A stretch of 64,000 nucleotides of DNA. Source: Thalassia testudinum. Taxonomy: Eukaryota; Streptophyta; Magnoliopsida; Alismatales; Hydrocharitaceae. The stretch is from positions 132,130,001 to 132,194,000 of the forward strand of contig JAZHRO010000036.1 of NCBI GenBank assembly GCA_037157565.1, in the 5' to 3' direction. This document shows positions 32,956 to 44,560 of the stretch, piece by piece; within the stretch, counting starts at the first letter, position 1; each line of letters begins with the position of its first letter. Under the pieces are notes generated by a model that searched no databases, was not told the DNA's origin, and worked only from the letters and a program-made list of their open reading frames with translations. The position numbers and the translations under genes are program-made.

Positions 32956-33054
32956 GGGGCTTTAGTGACGGATTTATCCGTCACTAAAGACCCCTCATTT
33001 ATTATTTTGAAGATGTAATGACATTTTGCCCCAACTCCTTGCAACTATAAAAGG
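32956..33054 (+). promoter_or_regulatory. Promoter hairpin and TATA box of solo LTR C
   Basis: GGGGCTTTAGTGACGGAT (32956-32973) pairs with ATCCGTCACTAAAGACCCC (32976-32994), with a 2-base loop. TATAAAAGG follows at 33046-33054. B1 and B2 carry hairpins of different sequence at the same place relative to the TATA box. Confidence 0.72.
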
Positions 33055-33805
33055 AGACCCCCTCCATACGAAATTCTGATCCCTTCCTTCTCTTCTCTAC
33101 CTCTCCAAAGCTCAAGAGAAGCTTGTCCCACACCCGGGATGCTTCTCGCGAGATAAAGTCCAAATTTTCGTCCCCCTTCAGAAGTGGATCCCGCGACGAC
33201 GACGGCGTGCTGCTCCATTCCCATTCTTCTGCTTCGTCCTCCTTCATCCTGCTTCGTCCTCTTTCGTCCAGGCGTCGTCCCATCTGGCTTGTCCTCCAAG
33301 CGACGGTAGAGGAGGATTTCTCTCTCCCTATTCTTTTTACTGCTTTCTAGTATAGATTTACTGCTTTCTAGAGTAGTTCTGTTCGTCCTCCAAGCGACCG
33401 TCGAGGAGGACATTTCTCCCTCCATTCTTTTAATGCTTTCTAGAGTAAATTTATCTCTTTCTAGTACAATTGTTTTATGCTTTCTAGTTGTAATGAACAA
33501 TCTTCTTAATGATAAATTCTTTGTTTATTCTACATCTCATTTTGATTTCTATGTGTAATATTCTCACTCTCTCTCTTCTATTTATTGTAAATAATTAGAT
33601 AGTTTTAAATTGAATTACTTCGTGACAAATAAAAAGAAACACGTAGTTTTTAAATCAAACGTCCGCCTCCCTGTGTTCGACCCGGAATTTTCATTTCGGT
33701 ATAAATTTTATTTGTTGAACACGAATTCGTCGCTTTTAAACTACAACGACAGGTTCTCCAAAACCAAACACGTTAGCGTAGTGATTCGATACGTTCAACA
33801 GCGGG

Positions 33806-35348
33806 AAATCCTTAAAAGGAGAAAATTCCCCCCTTTTGATACAATGGGTGAAGAGATGTATCACAACTGCCTCATATTCCCCTCTGATAAATGGGAAACC
33901 ATGTCGAGCCTGGATTCAGCCCCAGTGTGAGGTAAGGCAAGGGTGCCCACTTGCCCCTCTGATCTTCAATCTTGCAGTGGGTACATTGGCAAGATATGCA
34001 TGCAAACTAGCAGCTAATGGGTTGATAAGGGGGTATTCTATGTCTAACAACAAGGCCTTAGCTCCCATTCTCCAATACGCAGATGACACTGTCTTTTTTG
34101 TGGAAGGGGGGAAGAGGGGAGCGCAAGCGCTATATTATATGGTAAAAATTTTTGGCAAGATTTCTGGTCTAAGATTTAATGGAAGCAAGTCCTCCTTGGT
34201 TCATTTTGGTACGAATGGATTGATCCAGAATGACATCTCCACCATCTTGGGCATGCCTGTGGTCTCACTGCCAATCAAATATTTGGGGTTGCCTTTGAAG
34301 TGACTAAACTGAGGAAAGTAGATTGGTCCTTCCTATATGAAAAGGTGGCTACGAAATTAGAGGGTTGGAGTAGTCATTACTTATCAAAAGGTAGGAGGTA
34401 TATTTTACTAAACTCGGTCATTACATCCATTCCAGTTTTTTTCTTCTCTGTTCTTAGAGCCCCAAAATCAATTTGGAAAAAACTCGATGTGATGCGTAAG
34501 AGATTCTTCTGGAAAGGGGCTTCTCATCATGGGGCTTTCCTTCAACCTGTAAAGTGGGATTCATTGTGTTTGCCAAAGAAGATTGGTGGCATGGGTATTA
34601 GGTCCCTCAAAAAATTTAATGATGCCTTGCTTTTGAAGTAGGCTGTTCGACTACTACAAGGGGAAAAAAAATGTGGACAGAGATTATTCAGGATAGCTAT
34701 GGGGCTGCCAATGACGAGAAGAACCGCCTAAATCCACACAAACCTTCTCCTTTTTGGTCATCAGTGGTGCATGCCTTGGCGGATAAGTGGAGCTTGTTCA
34801 AATCTGTCTTAGGTGATGGGAAAAGCTTCAAATTCTGGCTGGAAAATTGGTTTCCTGGTGGGGTGATAAAAGACAGGTACCCCCTTGCTTTCTCAGCCGC
34901 TTCTGATAAAAATGCTGTGGTATGTGATTACTGGGACACGACCTCTGAAAATTGGTCTTTGAACAATGTAATGTGGAATGATCATGAAACAAGAACACGA
35001 GCAGAAAATGAGCGTCTCATGCAAGAACTTGCTGCTTTCAAACCCACACCTGAGGAATATGACACATACAAGTGGGAGGGTACGTTCTCCTCAGCAGCTG
35101 CCTATGACAAGCTTGTCAACTCTTCCAGGATGGCAGAAGTAAATGTGGTGGGGAAAAAGTTATGGAAATTGAAGGTACCACTGAAGATACAAATTTTTTT
35201 GTGGTTATGCAGAATAGATGGCCTGATTACTGGAGATCTGAGGCACAGGAGAATGGGAACCCCTACCCACTTCTGCCACTTGTGTAGGATGCATAATGAT
35301 TCCAGCATTCATATTTTTTCTACTTCTGTGATCACAGATTATGTCTAG
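33806..35348 (+). pseudogene. LINE ORF2, RT C-terminal part and zf-RVT-like domain
   Basis: After C, a short piece EILKRRKFPP runs to a C-run frameshift near 33828-33833, then IQWVKRCITTASYSPLINGKP, VRQGCPLAPLIFNLAVGTLA and the catalytic LQYADDTVFF near 34071-34100 (both Asp kept). Another frameshift lies at about 34300 (IKYLGLPLK, then TKLRKVDWSFLYEKV). TAG 34639-34641 replaces a Trp after NDALLLK. The last piece (34671-35348) carries FWLENWF and the terminal zf-RVT region: LWKLKVPLKIQIFLWLCRID, then HFCHLCRMHNDSSIHIF. All domains are present but need at least three frame changes. Confidence 0.88.
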
Positions 35349-35642
35349 AGGAAGGTATGTAGGGAATCTCTTCCCACATGGGAGAATCTCTGGAGCTCTT
35401 TCTTGAGGGTGAATAAGCCATACTTATCTATGGTGGTTTTTTTATGGTCTATTTGGAGAGCTAGAAATGAGTGCTTGTTTCAGGAGAGTCCAGTGAATGT
35501 GGATAAGATTGCCAATAGTTGCTGGAATCTCATACACCAATGGGGTTCAATCATGTAACCTTTTCATTATTTTTTCTATCAATAAAAGCTCTCCTAGATT
35601 GCTATCGGTGATTCGATAGCATTCCTTTTCATCTCAAAAAAA
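35349..35642 (+). other. 3' untranslated end and poly-A of LINE H
   Basis: Residual ORF2 C-terminal wording (WSIWRARNECLF near 35450) ends in non-coding sequence with AATAAAAGC near 35581 and a terminal poly-A at 35636-35642. The right TSD follows at 35643-35658. Confidence 0.8.
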
Positions 35643-35658
35643 AGATACGTCATTTGAG

Positions 35659-36207
35659 TTCAACGAATCATGCCGCAAGCCATTCAATTTTCTTAAAACG
35701 GCAGTCACTTGTGCTTCGGTGTTGCAACCACTAGTCTGGACAGCCCCATTTGAGATCATGACTAATGCTATTGATTATGCGGTCGGGGTTGTTTTGGGTC
35801 AAAAGATCGACAGAAAGCCCTTTGTCATCTACTACGCTAGCAAAACTCTGGACGAGTCCCAGAGGAATTACACTGTTACTAAGAAGGAGTTGCTAGTTGT
35901 AGTATGTGCTTTAGAAAATTTTAGGGCTTATCTCTTAGGATCTCACATCATAATTTTCACCAACCACTCGACCTTGAGATATCTCTTGGCCAAAAAGGAT
36001 GTTAAACCCCATCTCATTCGATGTATTCTTCTGCTTCAAGAATTCGATCTTGAAATCAAAGATAAATCTGGGGCACAGAATATGGTGGCAGATCATCTTT
36101 TGAGGATTTTAAGTGATTCTTCTCATCCGGATATTCCAATTACTGATACTTTTCCGGATAAGACTATTCTGGCAGTTTCAAGTGTCCAAATCCCTTGGGT
36201 TGCATAG
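35659..36207 (+). pseudogene. RT end and RNase H of element A, catalytic Asp lost
   Basis: This resumes A's pol after LINE H. The text is FNESCRKPFNFLKTAVTCAS, then MTNAIDYAVGVVLGQKIDRKP, where the usual Cys-Asp-Ala-Ser region reads Thr-Asn-Ala-Ile. YTVTKKELLVVVCALENFRA and IIFTNHSTLRYLLAKKDVKP follow, where the Asp before His is Asn. Two RNase H Asp positions are therefore Asn, both G-to-A type changes. It ends at TAG 36205. Confidence 0.85.
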
Positions 36208-37478
36208 TAAATTATTTGACTGTTGGTCAAATCCCCCAGGATTGGACCAAGCATCAACGGGATAGACTTAAATTTAAAGCCAAATATTACTTCTGGGATG
36301 ACCCTGAACTGTACCACATCGGCTCTGATCAGATTATTCACCGATGAGTACTGGAGAATGAGTTTCAAAGCATACTTGAGTTCTGCCATGCATCTGCGTG
36401 AGGTGGACATTTCTTCGGGAAAAAGACTACTGCAAAAATACTTCAATATAGATTCTATTGGCCGTCTTTATTCAAGGATGTTCAGGAATTCTCGAGGCCG
36501 TGTTCCCGATGCCGTGCACTTGGGAGCATAACTATGAGAGATATAATGCCTCTAAACCCAATCCTTCCTGTCAAAATCTTCGATGTTTGGGGCATTGATT
36601 TCATGGGACCCTTCCTCTCTTTATTTGGACACCAGTACATTCTCATTATTGTTGATTACGTGTCCAAATGGATTGAGGCTATTCCCACCCGAACCAATGA
36701 CCACAAAGTGGTCATCAATTTCGTCAAAAAGAACATTTTTAGTCGGTTCGGGATTCCGAGGACCATCATCAACGATGGTGGTACTCACTTCACAAATGCC
36801 CAATTCCGTAATCTACTGGAAAAATACAGGGTAAATTACAAAATCTTCACACCTTACCACCCTCAGACGAACGGATAGGCCAAGATCTTTAATCGGGAGA
36901 TCAAGAACATCCTGCAAAAGACAGTTAGGCCTGATCGAAAAGATTGGACTCAAAATATTGAGGATGCTCTTTGGGTCTACTGTACGATGTACAAAACGCC
37001 TATCAGCATGTCATCGTTTCGTCTGGTGTATGGAAAGGCATGCCATTTACCTGTAGAGATTGAACATCAGTCATTCAGGGAGATCAAGAAATGAAACTTT
37101 GATCGAAGTTTAGCCGGAAAGAGCAGGAAGCTCCAACTATCTGAATTGGAGGAGCTTAGAAACGATGCGTACGAGAATTTCAAGATCTATAAGGCTCATA
37201 CCAAAGCTCTTCATGACCAACTGATTTGCCGCAAGAACCTTGAGCCGAATCAGAAGGTCTAGCTCTTTGATTCTCGACTTAAGATCTTTCCCAGCAAGCT
37301 TAGGTTAAAGTGGGATGGCCTGTTTATCATCGATCGAATATTTCCCAATGAAGCTATTGAGATCTCTGACCCAAAGTCGGGTAATTCTTTCAAGGTTATC
37401 AGATAATATTTGAAACCTTATGTCGACCATATTATTCTAGAACTCATCTCCGATAAGGTTGCTTTAACCTTAATGTGA
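36208..37478 (+). pseudogene. Integrase of element A, catalytic Glu lost
   Basis: The N-terminal zinc part is in broken frames (36223-36531). The core is open at 36534-36878: [13 protein letters not shown] (Asp kept) and INDGGTHFTN (Asp kept), followed by HPQTNG then TAG. After the stop the third triad residue, Glu in the B copies, is Lys (AKIFNREIKNIL). Later pieces carry LRLKWDGLFII and GNSFKVI, with TAA/TAG stops, to TGA 37476-37478. No chromodomain follows. Confidence 0.85.
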
Positions 37479-38860
37479 CTTCTTTGGCTGGACTTCACCT
37501 AGCTGATGGCATTAAACCCAGCACTTGTACAGTATGACTTAGAGCTGACCCAAGCATTATGGAATACAGGTGATATTTTCTTCATTCTACCCTACTTCTC
37601 ATGCATTTTATTTTCAATGAGGACATTGCATCAGCTAGGCATGGGGGGTGGATTCATTTCTGAATCATTTTGTCAGCTCTGTGGAATTCTTGTAAATTCT
37701 ACTTATTTTTTCTCTTTATGTAAAAAAAATTAAATTAGGAAAGAATAATTGGGCATTAGGATTTTTCAACCTTAGGGAATAATATAGTAGGATCTGAACA
37801 CTTAGACCCTTCCGGTCTTCAGGCTTAATCAGCTCGGGTGTCCACTAAAATGTGTATTTGTTTATCGAGTCCTCGCCATTCTGAATTTACTTCAAATTGG
37901 TTAAATAAGTTGGGGTGATAACTACACGACTTATCAACTCGCCCTCTGATTTGAGGGAACTTTAAGTCTAAGCATCTGCACACTATTTGCATTAACTTGC
38001 TTTTCGACAATTTTAACAGAAATTAGGTAACTAATGAACCTTCTAGGGTGGTATGGCTGGCAAGTTATCGTGGGTAATAGCCCATTGGTAGGTTGTCCAG
38101 AGTCCAATCATACAACCATTCTTTTCCTACTGCCTTTAGGTAAATCTTAGATTAGGAAAGCCATCTACCTAAAAAAAGAAAAAAGAAAAGAAAAGAAAAG
38201 GAGAAAAGAAAAGAAAAAAAAGTAAGCCACACTTCACCGCATGAGTATGGCTGGCAAGTTATCGTGGGTAACAACCCATTGGTAGGTTGTCTAGATCCCA
38301 GCTCAAGAAATGCACGTATAATTCCAAAACACTTAGGAAGAATCGGAGAAGTAAAATAAGGCGGGGAGATATACACTGGGTTCGCACTTCTGTTGATCCC
38401 ATAAAAATAAAAGTAGGGAGAAAGCTACCGGTCGAATAGATATACCTTTAGGTAGAATTTATTTTCAAAGTCACCTAGTGGTGTAGAAACCTGAAGTCCG
38501 TTCTAATCGCCGATTAGTAAGTCTGTCACATTTCACACAAAAAAAATGCTTAGAACATAGGGCTCTCTTCGAGTCTTGGGTGGGTTGAGTGGCTATAGAA
38601 AGTTTCTCTAAAACCCCAAACTTAAAATAAAAAAAATTAGGAAAGAAGAAAAGAAGAAAAATATCCTTCTTTGAATAAGGCGAGGGCTTGAGGTGGTCTG
38701 CATTTTGGCAGACACCCGGGTGCTGTTGTGTCTGTAGTTCAGGTCTTAGTTGAAATCTCTAAGTGTTGAATAATAACTATTGCCCAAGAAATCTAACCTA
38801 ATTCTCTTATAAATAGCATGTAGTTTTGCTAGGGACTAGCAAAAGATAGGCATGGAGATG
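37479..38860 (+). other. Conserved 3' non-coding block of element A
   Basis: It has the same plan as in B1 and B2: GAGGACATTGC and GCATGGGGGG at 37639-37648 after integrase, two copies of the TATGGCTGGCAAGTTATCGTGGG motif (38052 and 38246), a TGGCAGACACCCGGG word near 38705, and a degraded polypurine tract GCATGGAGATG (38850-38860) touching the 3' LTR. A purine-rich AAAAGAAAAG run lies near 38175-38222. There is no open frame of note. Confidence 0.68.
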
Positions 38861-39360
38861 TGATGTAAACACATTTATATCACATAAACCATCTATTTTT
38901 GCATGTTCTTAGATGTGTAATTATATCATATATTATAAATATTGCATAACATGCATCATCTTGCATTTAGGTTAGATTATATAAAATTTAGGTTAATTCT
39001 ATTTTTATGTTTAGGTGACAAGCGACATTTAATTGGGGCCTCGGATTAAAGATCCAACCATATGGATCTGATCAGGGCAACGATTGGAGTTCAACGACTC
39101 CAAGATCACCCCGATCAGACTTCCATAGCATCAGATGCAGTCCGAGAAAGATCAGGGTTCAAGGGGCCAAGATGGTGTAAATTCATACATCAGATGACAA
39201 ATCCGACTGCACGGATGGGTTCGGATTGACGATCGCAGCCAATGATGTGAAAATCAATCTAATCCAACATCTATGGCACCATCTATAAGGCATAGAAGAT
39301 GGACGGCCAAGGTGGCACCATGTGGCGCCATCCCAGCCGCCCACATCGACCATGCACACC
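38861..39360 (+). repeat. 3' LTR of element A, first part
   Basis: It starts TGATGTAAACAC and follows the 5' LTR (11142 onward) up to CATGCACACC, where solo LTR G inserts. The sequence resumes at 52170 with the duplicated ACACC. Confidence 0.9.
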
Positions 39361-39413
39361 TGCTAAAATGACCCGTCACCTTTTTGGTAGCTTAAGATAT
39401 CTGGAATGTTCAC

Positions 39414-40079
39414 CAGACGTCTGTCCAGCCGTATGGAGAGAGAGCCAGACGTCTAAAACTACTTTTTCTTTTCGGCGCTTATCATGCGTACGCCACTCCC
39501 TCTCCCACGCCTCATGCCTCACCTCTCCTTCCCCTGCGACGATAATCACCTGCACCCCGTACCACTCCCTGCGACGCACACACCTTTCCCCTCACCTCCT
39601 CTCCCTTTATAAACCCCCCGCCTCTTCGTCTCACACCATCACAACCGAGCGAGAGGAGAGTAGGTAGCCAGAGAGCAGAGAGCGGGTCTAAGCACCAGAG
39701 CGGAGGTTGCCGTGCTACTCTGCTGCAGTGTCTGTGGCGAGGAAAGCCAGAGCAGTTCTATGGAGTCATTTTTTTTCCACGAAATCAGACGTCCGGAGCG
39801 ACATCCAGGCATGTTACCAGACGTTCGAAGGTAGAATGAGACATCTGGTAGAGATCTATTTTTCCGTATTTTTTTCTCTGCCAAAGTCCTAACAATGCAC
39901 GTACATGTGTCAGACGTTGGGAGGTGGACCGAAATAGTTTCAGACGTCCGAAAGTATCTCCAAACGTCTGACGTAACCCTCAGACGTAGGCAATACCTTC
40001 CAGACGTCCGATAGAGGCACCCCGAGAGAGGTATGCCTGTGAGTTAGTTTAAGATGTCTAGGCCTCTCCCAGACGTCTG
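39414..40079. promoter_or_regulatory. Array of CAGACGTCTG-type palindromes in solo LTR G
   Basis: Variants lie at 39414, 39446, 39786, 39818, 39911, 39941, 39961, 39981, 40001, 40051 and 40070. The core GACGTC is a palindrome and resembles the C-box core bound by plant bZIP factors. Copies sit on both sides of the TATA motif near 39607. The same words, more decayed, occur in F's LTRs (43500-43900 and 51160-51560). Confidence 0.6.
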
Positions 40080-41712
40080 ATTTCTGTCAGACCTCATGTT
40101 TCTAGGCCCGTACAAGGCCTAAACGATGTCGATTTTTCGTAAACGAAACATATTTATTTCCCATACGTTTTTCTCTATGTAATGGTACCTTGTCTGTAGC
40201 ATTTGAACCCTTTTGACCTGTCAATCTGTGTCTTAGGTCTCAAATCCGTCAAGTGTACGGGACCTGCGAAGATGTTGGGAGCTGCTGTACGAGCCCCCAT
40301 TCCACCTGGTTATCTTGGTAGAGTGGTTCTAACTATAAATCTCCAAGTTAATAAAATGCATGCAAATAGTTAAAACCTAGGATGTGAGAAGTATCGTAGG
40401 AAGAAATAAACGTATGCTCTAGAATACAGCTATTCAATTGAACCTTAGGTTGTGATATGAACGCTAGGGCTAGAGAAAAATGCATGTGAATAATTGAGTA
40501 AATTATGAGCTGTCTGTATTATCTGCAATGGACCACATTATGAACAAACCTGTACTATGATTGAGCTGCCTGTTCTGTGTATATCAAACTGGATAAAAGG
40601 AAAGTCATGTACAAACCCTACGAGGAATATGGAACAAGACAAGAATACCTTAGCACGAAGAACCGGATGGTTCTGGAATTGCCGCCCATGGGCAGCCATT
40701 AAGGGAAGTGAGCTGACCTTTGTGTACATGGTACCAAAGAGAGCAACTATCCCTTGTAGTGTAGAGGGGAGCTTGCAGCCTTTGGGTTGAGACCCGAGGT
40801 AGGTTTGGCCACTCTACGTTTACTCTTGCTGGCCCTCGTGTACGTTGTACCGAGGTGAGCTACTTAATGTAGGGGGGAGCTAGCCACCCTAGGGGGCCCA
40901 GGGTTAAGCATGGCCACCCTACACCAACTCTTGTTAGCCCATTGGGCAAATTGGGATAGTCGCACGAGGGTACGTGGATTGAGGAGGGGCGAGACCCCTG
41001 ATGGGCAAGACCCCTGTTCTATTCTGAGAGGGCAAGGCCCTGTGCTTTTCCGTGTCGTACATTTGAGGCATACTCGCTAGCGGAAACGACTGACCGCATG
41101 CTAGTGCGGGGTAGCTACTAGCATGCTTATCACATGTGTCGTAGTCACCGCTACGTCGCGACCACGACCTCGTGGTGGTAGACCGGGTGTAGGACTACCA
41201 TGAAGGGACTCTCCCGGCCAAGAGAGTGCCACATGTGCATCCTACATCACGGGAAAACTACAAGCAAGATCGTTCCTTTAGGGAACAGGAAGATTAAAGT
41301 AATGTAATGGATCCTGATTAGAGATCTCTATATAGCAACACGTTATAAGATAATTGGAATCGGGAAATAATATGTTAAATGCACTTTATATTTTTAGCCA
41401 CCACTCTACTTAACGTTAGCTGACTCTAGATATATAACTTTATACAGGTCAGGGATTTGAGCAGCCCGAGCCACCGGTTGCTGAGGACGCTGGGCCTGGT
41501 CGAGCCCAGCTATAGTTTCTACTGCTAGTTCTAGTGAGTTTCTGTAGTTACACTTTCCAAAACATTTCCGTTGTATTTTCTATCATCTATGTACTAGTTT
41601 TCCACTGTAATTCTTTTCTTGAAGGCATGTAATATTTTAGTACAACTGCTCTGTTTCTCCTTATGTTGCCAATTTCTTTCTCCTTAGTTATATTACTTGT
41701 GTGGTTGAGGTT

Positions 41713-44329
41713 TGTCACAACCCGGTTCCCGAATCCCTACAAGACCCGAGACCGACTCGCCTTAACTAACCCCAAGATCCAGTCGTCCAACAAGAAATAA
41801 CCGAAAAGTAGGAAAATAAACCACATTCACATATGCAATGTAACTAAGCAGTAAAAACGTACAAGCAGTAAAGGAAAGTAAAAGCTACTAGTTCAGTACA
41901 TACCACCACAACAACAGGAAAAATGAAACAAAAGCAACAGTAACAGGAATAGTAGCAAAAAGTCTGAAGCTCACTATAGCAGTACAGAGAGTACACCAAA
42001 AAGTACTGAAAACTACGGCTGGGCACGACTGGGCCCAGCACGCTCTGCAACCGGTAGCTCGGGCTGCTCAACACCTGGACCTAAACAGTGTTATGAAACG
42101 ATGGAGTCAGTGAATGCTAAGTAGAGTGGTAACCATACTATCTAAAGCAGTAAAAGTAGTAGGTATATTTATCTTTTCGAGTTATTTTATTTTACAAGTA
42201 ATTCCTTTTCACCCCATTTGGTTAACATTCAGATTTATTTCTTGATCTTGCATGTTCCTCATGGGAACGATCTTGATTACAGCCTTTTCCAAAGAGTAGA
42301 AGGTACACGTGGTGCTCTCCTGGCCGGGTGAGTCCCCCGTGGTAGTCCTACACCCAGTCAACCACCTCGAGGTCACTAACAAACGTAGCGATGACTACGG
42401 TATGCACGATAAGCGTACGGGTAGCTACCCCACACTAACATGCGGTCAGTCATTTCTACTAGCGGGTACGTCCAAAGTACAGCACGGAACAGTATAGGGC
42501 CTAGCCCTCTGAGAAACAGGGGTCTAGCCCCTCAAAACCAAACAAGGGTCTCGCCCCTCCACAGTCCATGCACCCTCGTCTGACTACCCCGGTTTGCCCA
42601 GAGGGCCTAACAAGTTGGTGTAGGGTGGCTAGCTGAACCTTGGGTCCCATGGGGTGGCTAGCTCCCTCCATACACTAGTAGCTCACCTCAATACCGTGTA
42701 CGTGAGGGCCAACAGAAGTCGGTGTAGAGTGGCCAATCCTAACCCCGGGTCCCAACCCAAGGGCGGCTAGCTCCACTCTACATTAAAAGGCAGCAGTCAC
42801 TCTCCTCGGTACCACGTACTCAAGGGCCAGCACACTTCCCGCCCACATTCCAGACTTTTCCATCTAACCACAGGAGCTCTACTCCTAACTCCCTATAGGG
42901 TTCATGCTCATGTTTACCATATTATTCCAATCCAGATTTCATCATTCGCAATTCAGTTCTCATTTATACACAGGCAGCTCGTATTTCCACGATTTAATAC
43001 ATGCAACAAGTGATATCGTAGGTAACTGTTTATTTATCTCAGGCAACTCATTTTCTAACAGGCAGCTCATACTTATTTACAGGCAGTGGCTAACAATTTA
43101 GCTCATTCATATATATACAATTACAATTACGTAGAATAATTTGTTCAACCATTTCTCTGTCCTAGGGTTCATGCCACATCCTAGGTTTCCAGTTGATTAA
43201 TTGTCATAGATGAATTCATATTTAATAAGTATAACAAGGGTGGACCACTCTAGCAGATAATCCAGGAGTACTGGGGACTCGAACCACAGACCCACGCGCC
43301 TCTGTGAGCCCCACACACGCAACAAGTCGAAGTCCTATACCAAGGAACACATCATAATAGAAGCTTCAGAACAGTGTATAAAGGTTTCTAATATGTAGAG
43401 AAACTCACAAGAAAACCACAGATACTTTGTTTGCGTAAAACGGATCCCGATAGGACCCCAAACAGGTCAAAAAAGTGTCCACAGACCAAAATCAAACTTC
43501 TGGAAACAAGTCTAAACGTCTTAAAAGTCACAGAAACTCACCTCAAGCTCCTGCAGTGACGTCAGATGTCCAGGACTCCCCAGCAACCGTCTGAAGATAG
43601 TTCCAGATGTCTAACCAGTCCTCCGATCGTCTGGAAATGCCTCCGATCATCTGATGAGCTATCCAGAAGTTCGAAAGTGCGCGGAAAGGCATTCTGCATG
43701 CCTTCCCAAGGCTGCTCCTATGCACAACAAAGCAGCAACCTACTTTATCCCAAACTAAATCATCTGTGGTGTGGCCTGCACGGCCGTAACCATGAAGAAG
43801 ACGTACCTTCGCGATACAGATGCTTTTAGACGCCGGGTGTTGACACCAAACGTCCAGCCGGTCATCCGGAAGACACTCCGAACATCTAATACTAGAAAAA
43901 TTCTAATATCAGACCATGCTCCACCGTGTCTCCCCTCGCTCCGTCGTAGCTCCAGCTGCTGCAGGTGGTCGAGGACGATGCTCTAATGCCCTCCTCCTCC
44001 TGCACACGTCGCGGTGGCCGTGCGAGCTTCTGACGAGCTACCGTGAAGCTCTGGTCCTCGACCTCCTCCTCACTCTCACGCTCTCTCTCTCTCTCACTCA
44101 CCCTCGCTCACAGCAGTGGAAGTGGGGTGTGGTGGTAGTAGTGGAGTGGAGAGGAGAGGAAGGGGGTGGCCTTTTATAAGGACGCGGTTAGGGTTCCACA
44201 GGGGGAGGGAGGAGGAAAGAGAAAGAGAGAAATGAGTTCTGCGCATCACCCGTGCGCAGAACGCAGAAGGCGTACAAAAATTTAACTTCCAGATGTCTTA
44301 AAAGGCTAAAAGAAGGACGGGTCTTTACA
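41713..44329 (-). repeat. 3' LTR of element F
   Basis: 2,617 bp, matching 49357-52063. On the minus strand it starts TGTAAAGACCCG. TATA motif CTTATAAAAGG lies near 44170-44180 (minus). A CTCTCT run at about 44084-44097 and CAGAYGTCTG words follow. Confidence 0.92.
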
Positions 44330-44413
44330 TCATAACAAACTTAAAAGAAGTTTTATCCCCGAAACTTGAACTAGCTAGGGTGCGGAAAGAGGAATATAAA
44401 ATGCATAACAAAC
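44330..44413 (-). other. Region before the 3' LTR of F, polypurine tract not recognisable
   Basis: A word CATAACAAACTTAAA occurs at 44331-44345 and again at 44404-44418, where it covers the pol end. The copy next to the LTR stands where a G-rich plus-strand priming tract would be expected on the minus strand. This suggests a local duplication replaced it. Confidence 0.5.
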
Positions 44414-44560
44414 TTAAAGAGGACCGAAGTCAGTCCGAAAAAACGTACCCTCGAAAAGTTCCGGGTACCGCTCTTGCATCGTCGCCTCAGGCTTCTAGGT
44501 AGCCTCCTCGTACCGCTGGCTTCTCAACAAAACCTTCACTAGGGCACCTGCTTCCATCTC
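44414..44560 (-). pseudogene. Chromodomain end of F pol, broken
   Basis: The integrase C-terminus of chromoviruses ends in a chromodomain that guides insertion to heterochromatin. On the minus strand the text VKVLLRSQRYEEAT is followed by a TAG (plus 44495-44497) and EATMQERYPELFEG, then TAA at 44414-44416. It requires a frame change from the preceding integrase piece (which ends at 44539). A tryptophan of the aromatic cage region is the most likely residue lost at the TAG. Confidence 0.75.

Larger units (their letters stand above)
32026..33800 (+). mobile_element. Solo LTR C of the element A family (1,775 bp)
   Basis: It starts TAATGTAAACAT, one base from TGATGT, and ends GTTCAACA. It is flanked by GCGAG (32021-32025) and GCGGG (33801-33805), a 5-bp TSD with one mismatch. 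It aligns with A's LTR at both ends and across the middle. Unlike A's 5' LTR it keeps the promoter block: hairpin 32956-32994 and TATAAAAGG at 33046-33054. It also has a partial internal duplication (about 33290-33356 and 33385-33440, both starting with GTCCTCCAAGCGAC) and a tRNA-like module at 32623-32691. Confidence 0.9.
17547..35642 (+). mobile_element. Element H: plant L1-type LINE, near full length, split by B1 and solo LTR C
   Basis: H lies between direct repeats AGATACGTCRTTTGAG at 17531-17546 and 35643-35658 (one mismatch), and ends with a poly-A run (35636-35642). Its own parts are 17547-18834, 30034-32025 and 33806-35642, about 5.1 kb in total. The order is a GA-rich 5' end, ORF1 with zinc knuckles, then ORF2 with endonuclease, RT and a C-terminal zf-RVT-like domain. 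The length and GA-rich start suggest a near full-length copy. ORF2 has several stops and frameshifts. It inserted into A's RT and later received B1 and C. Confidence 0.92.

Noticed and set aside
43275..43365. tRNA-like A and B boxes in F's LTR on the minus strand
   Set aside because: The B-box-like word GGTTCGAGTCC is good, but the only A-box candidate is 57 bp upstream, and the right-hand LTR has a changed B box (reading GGTTTGAGCCC).
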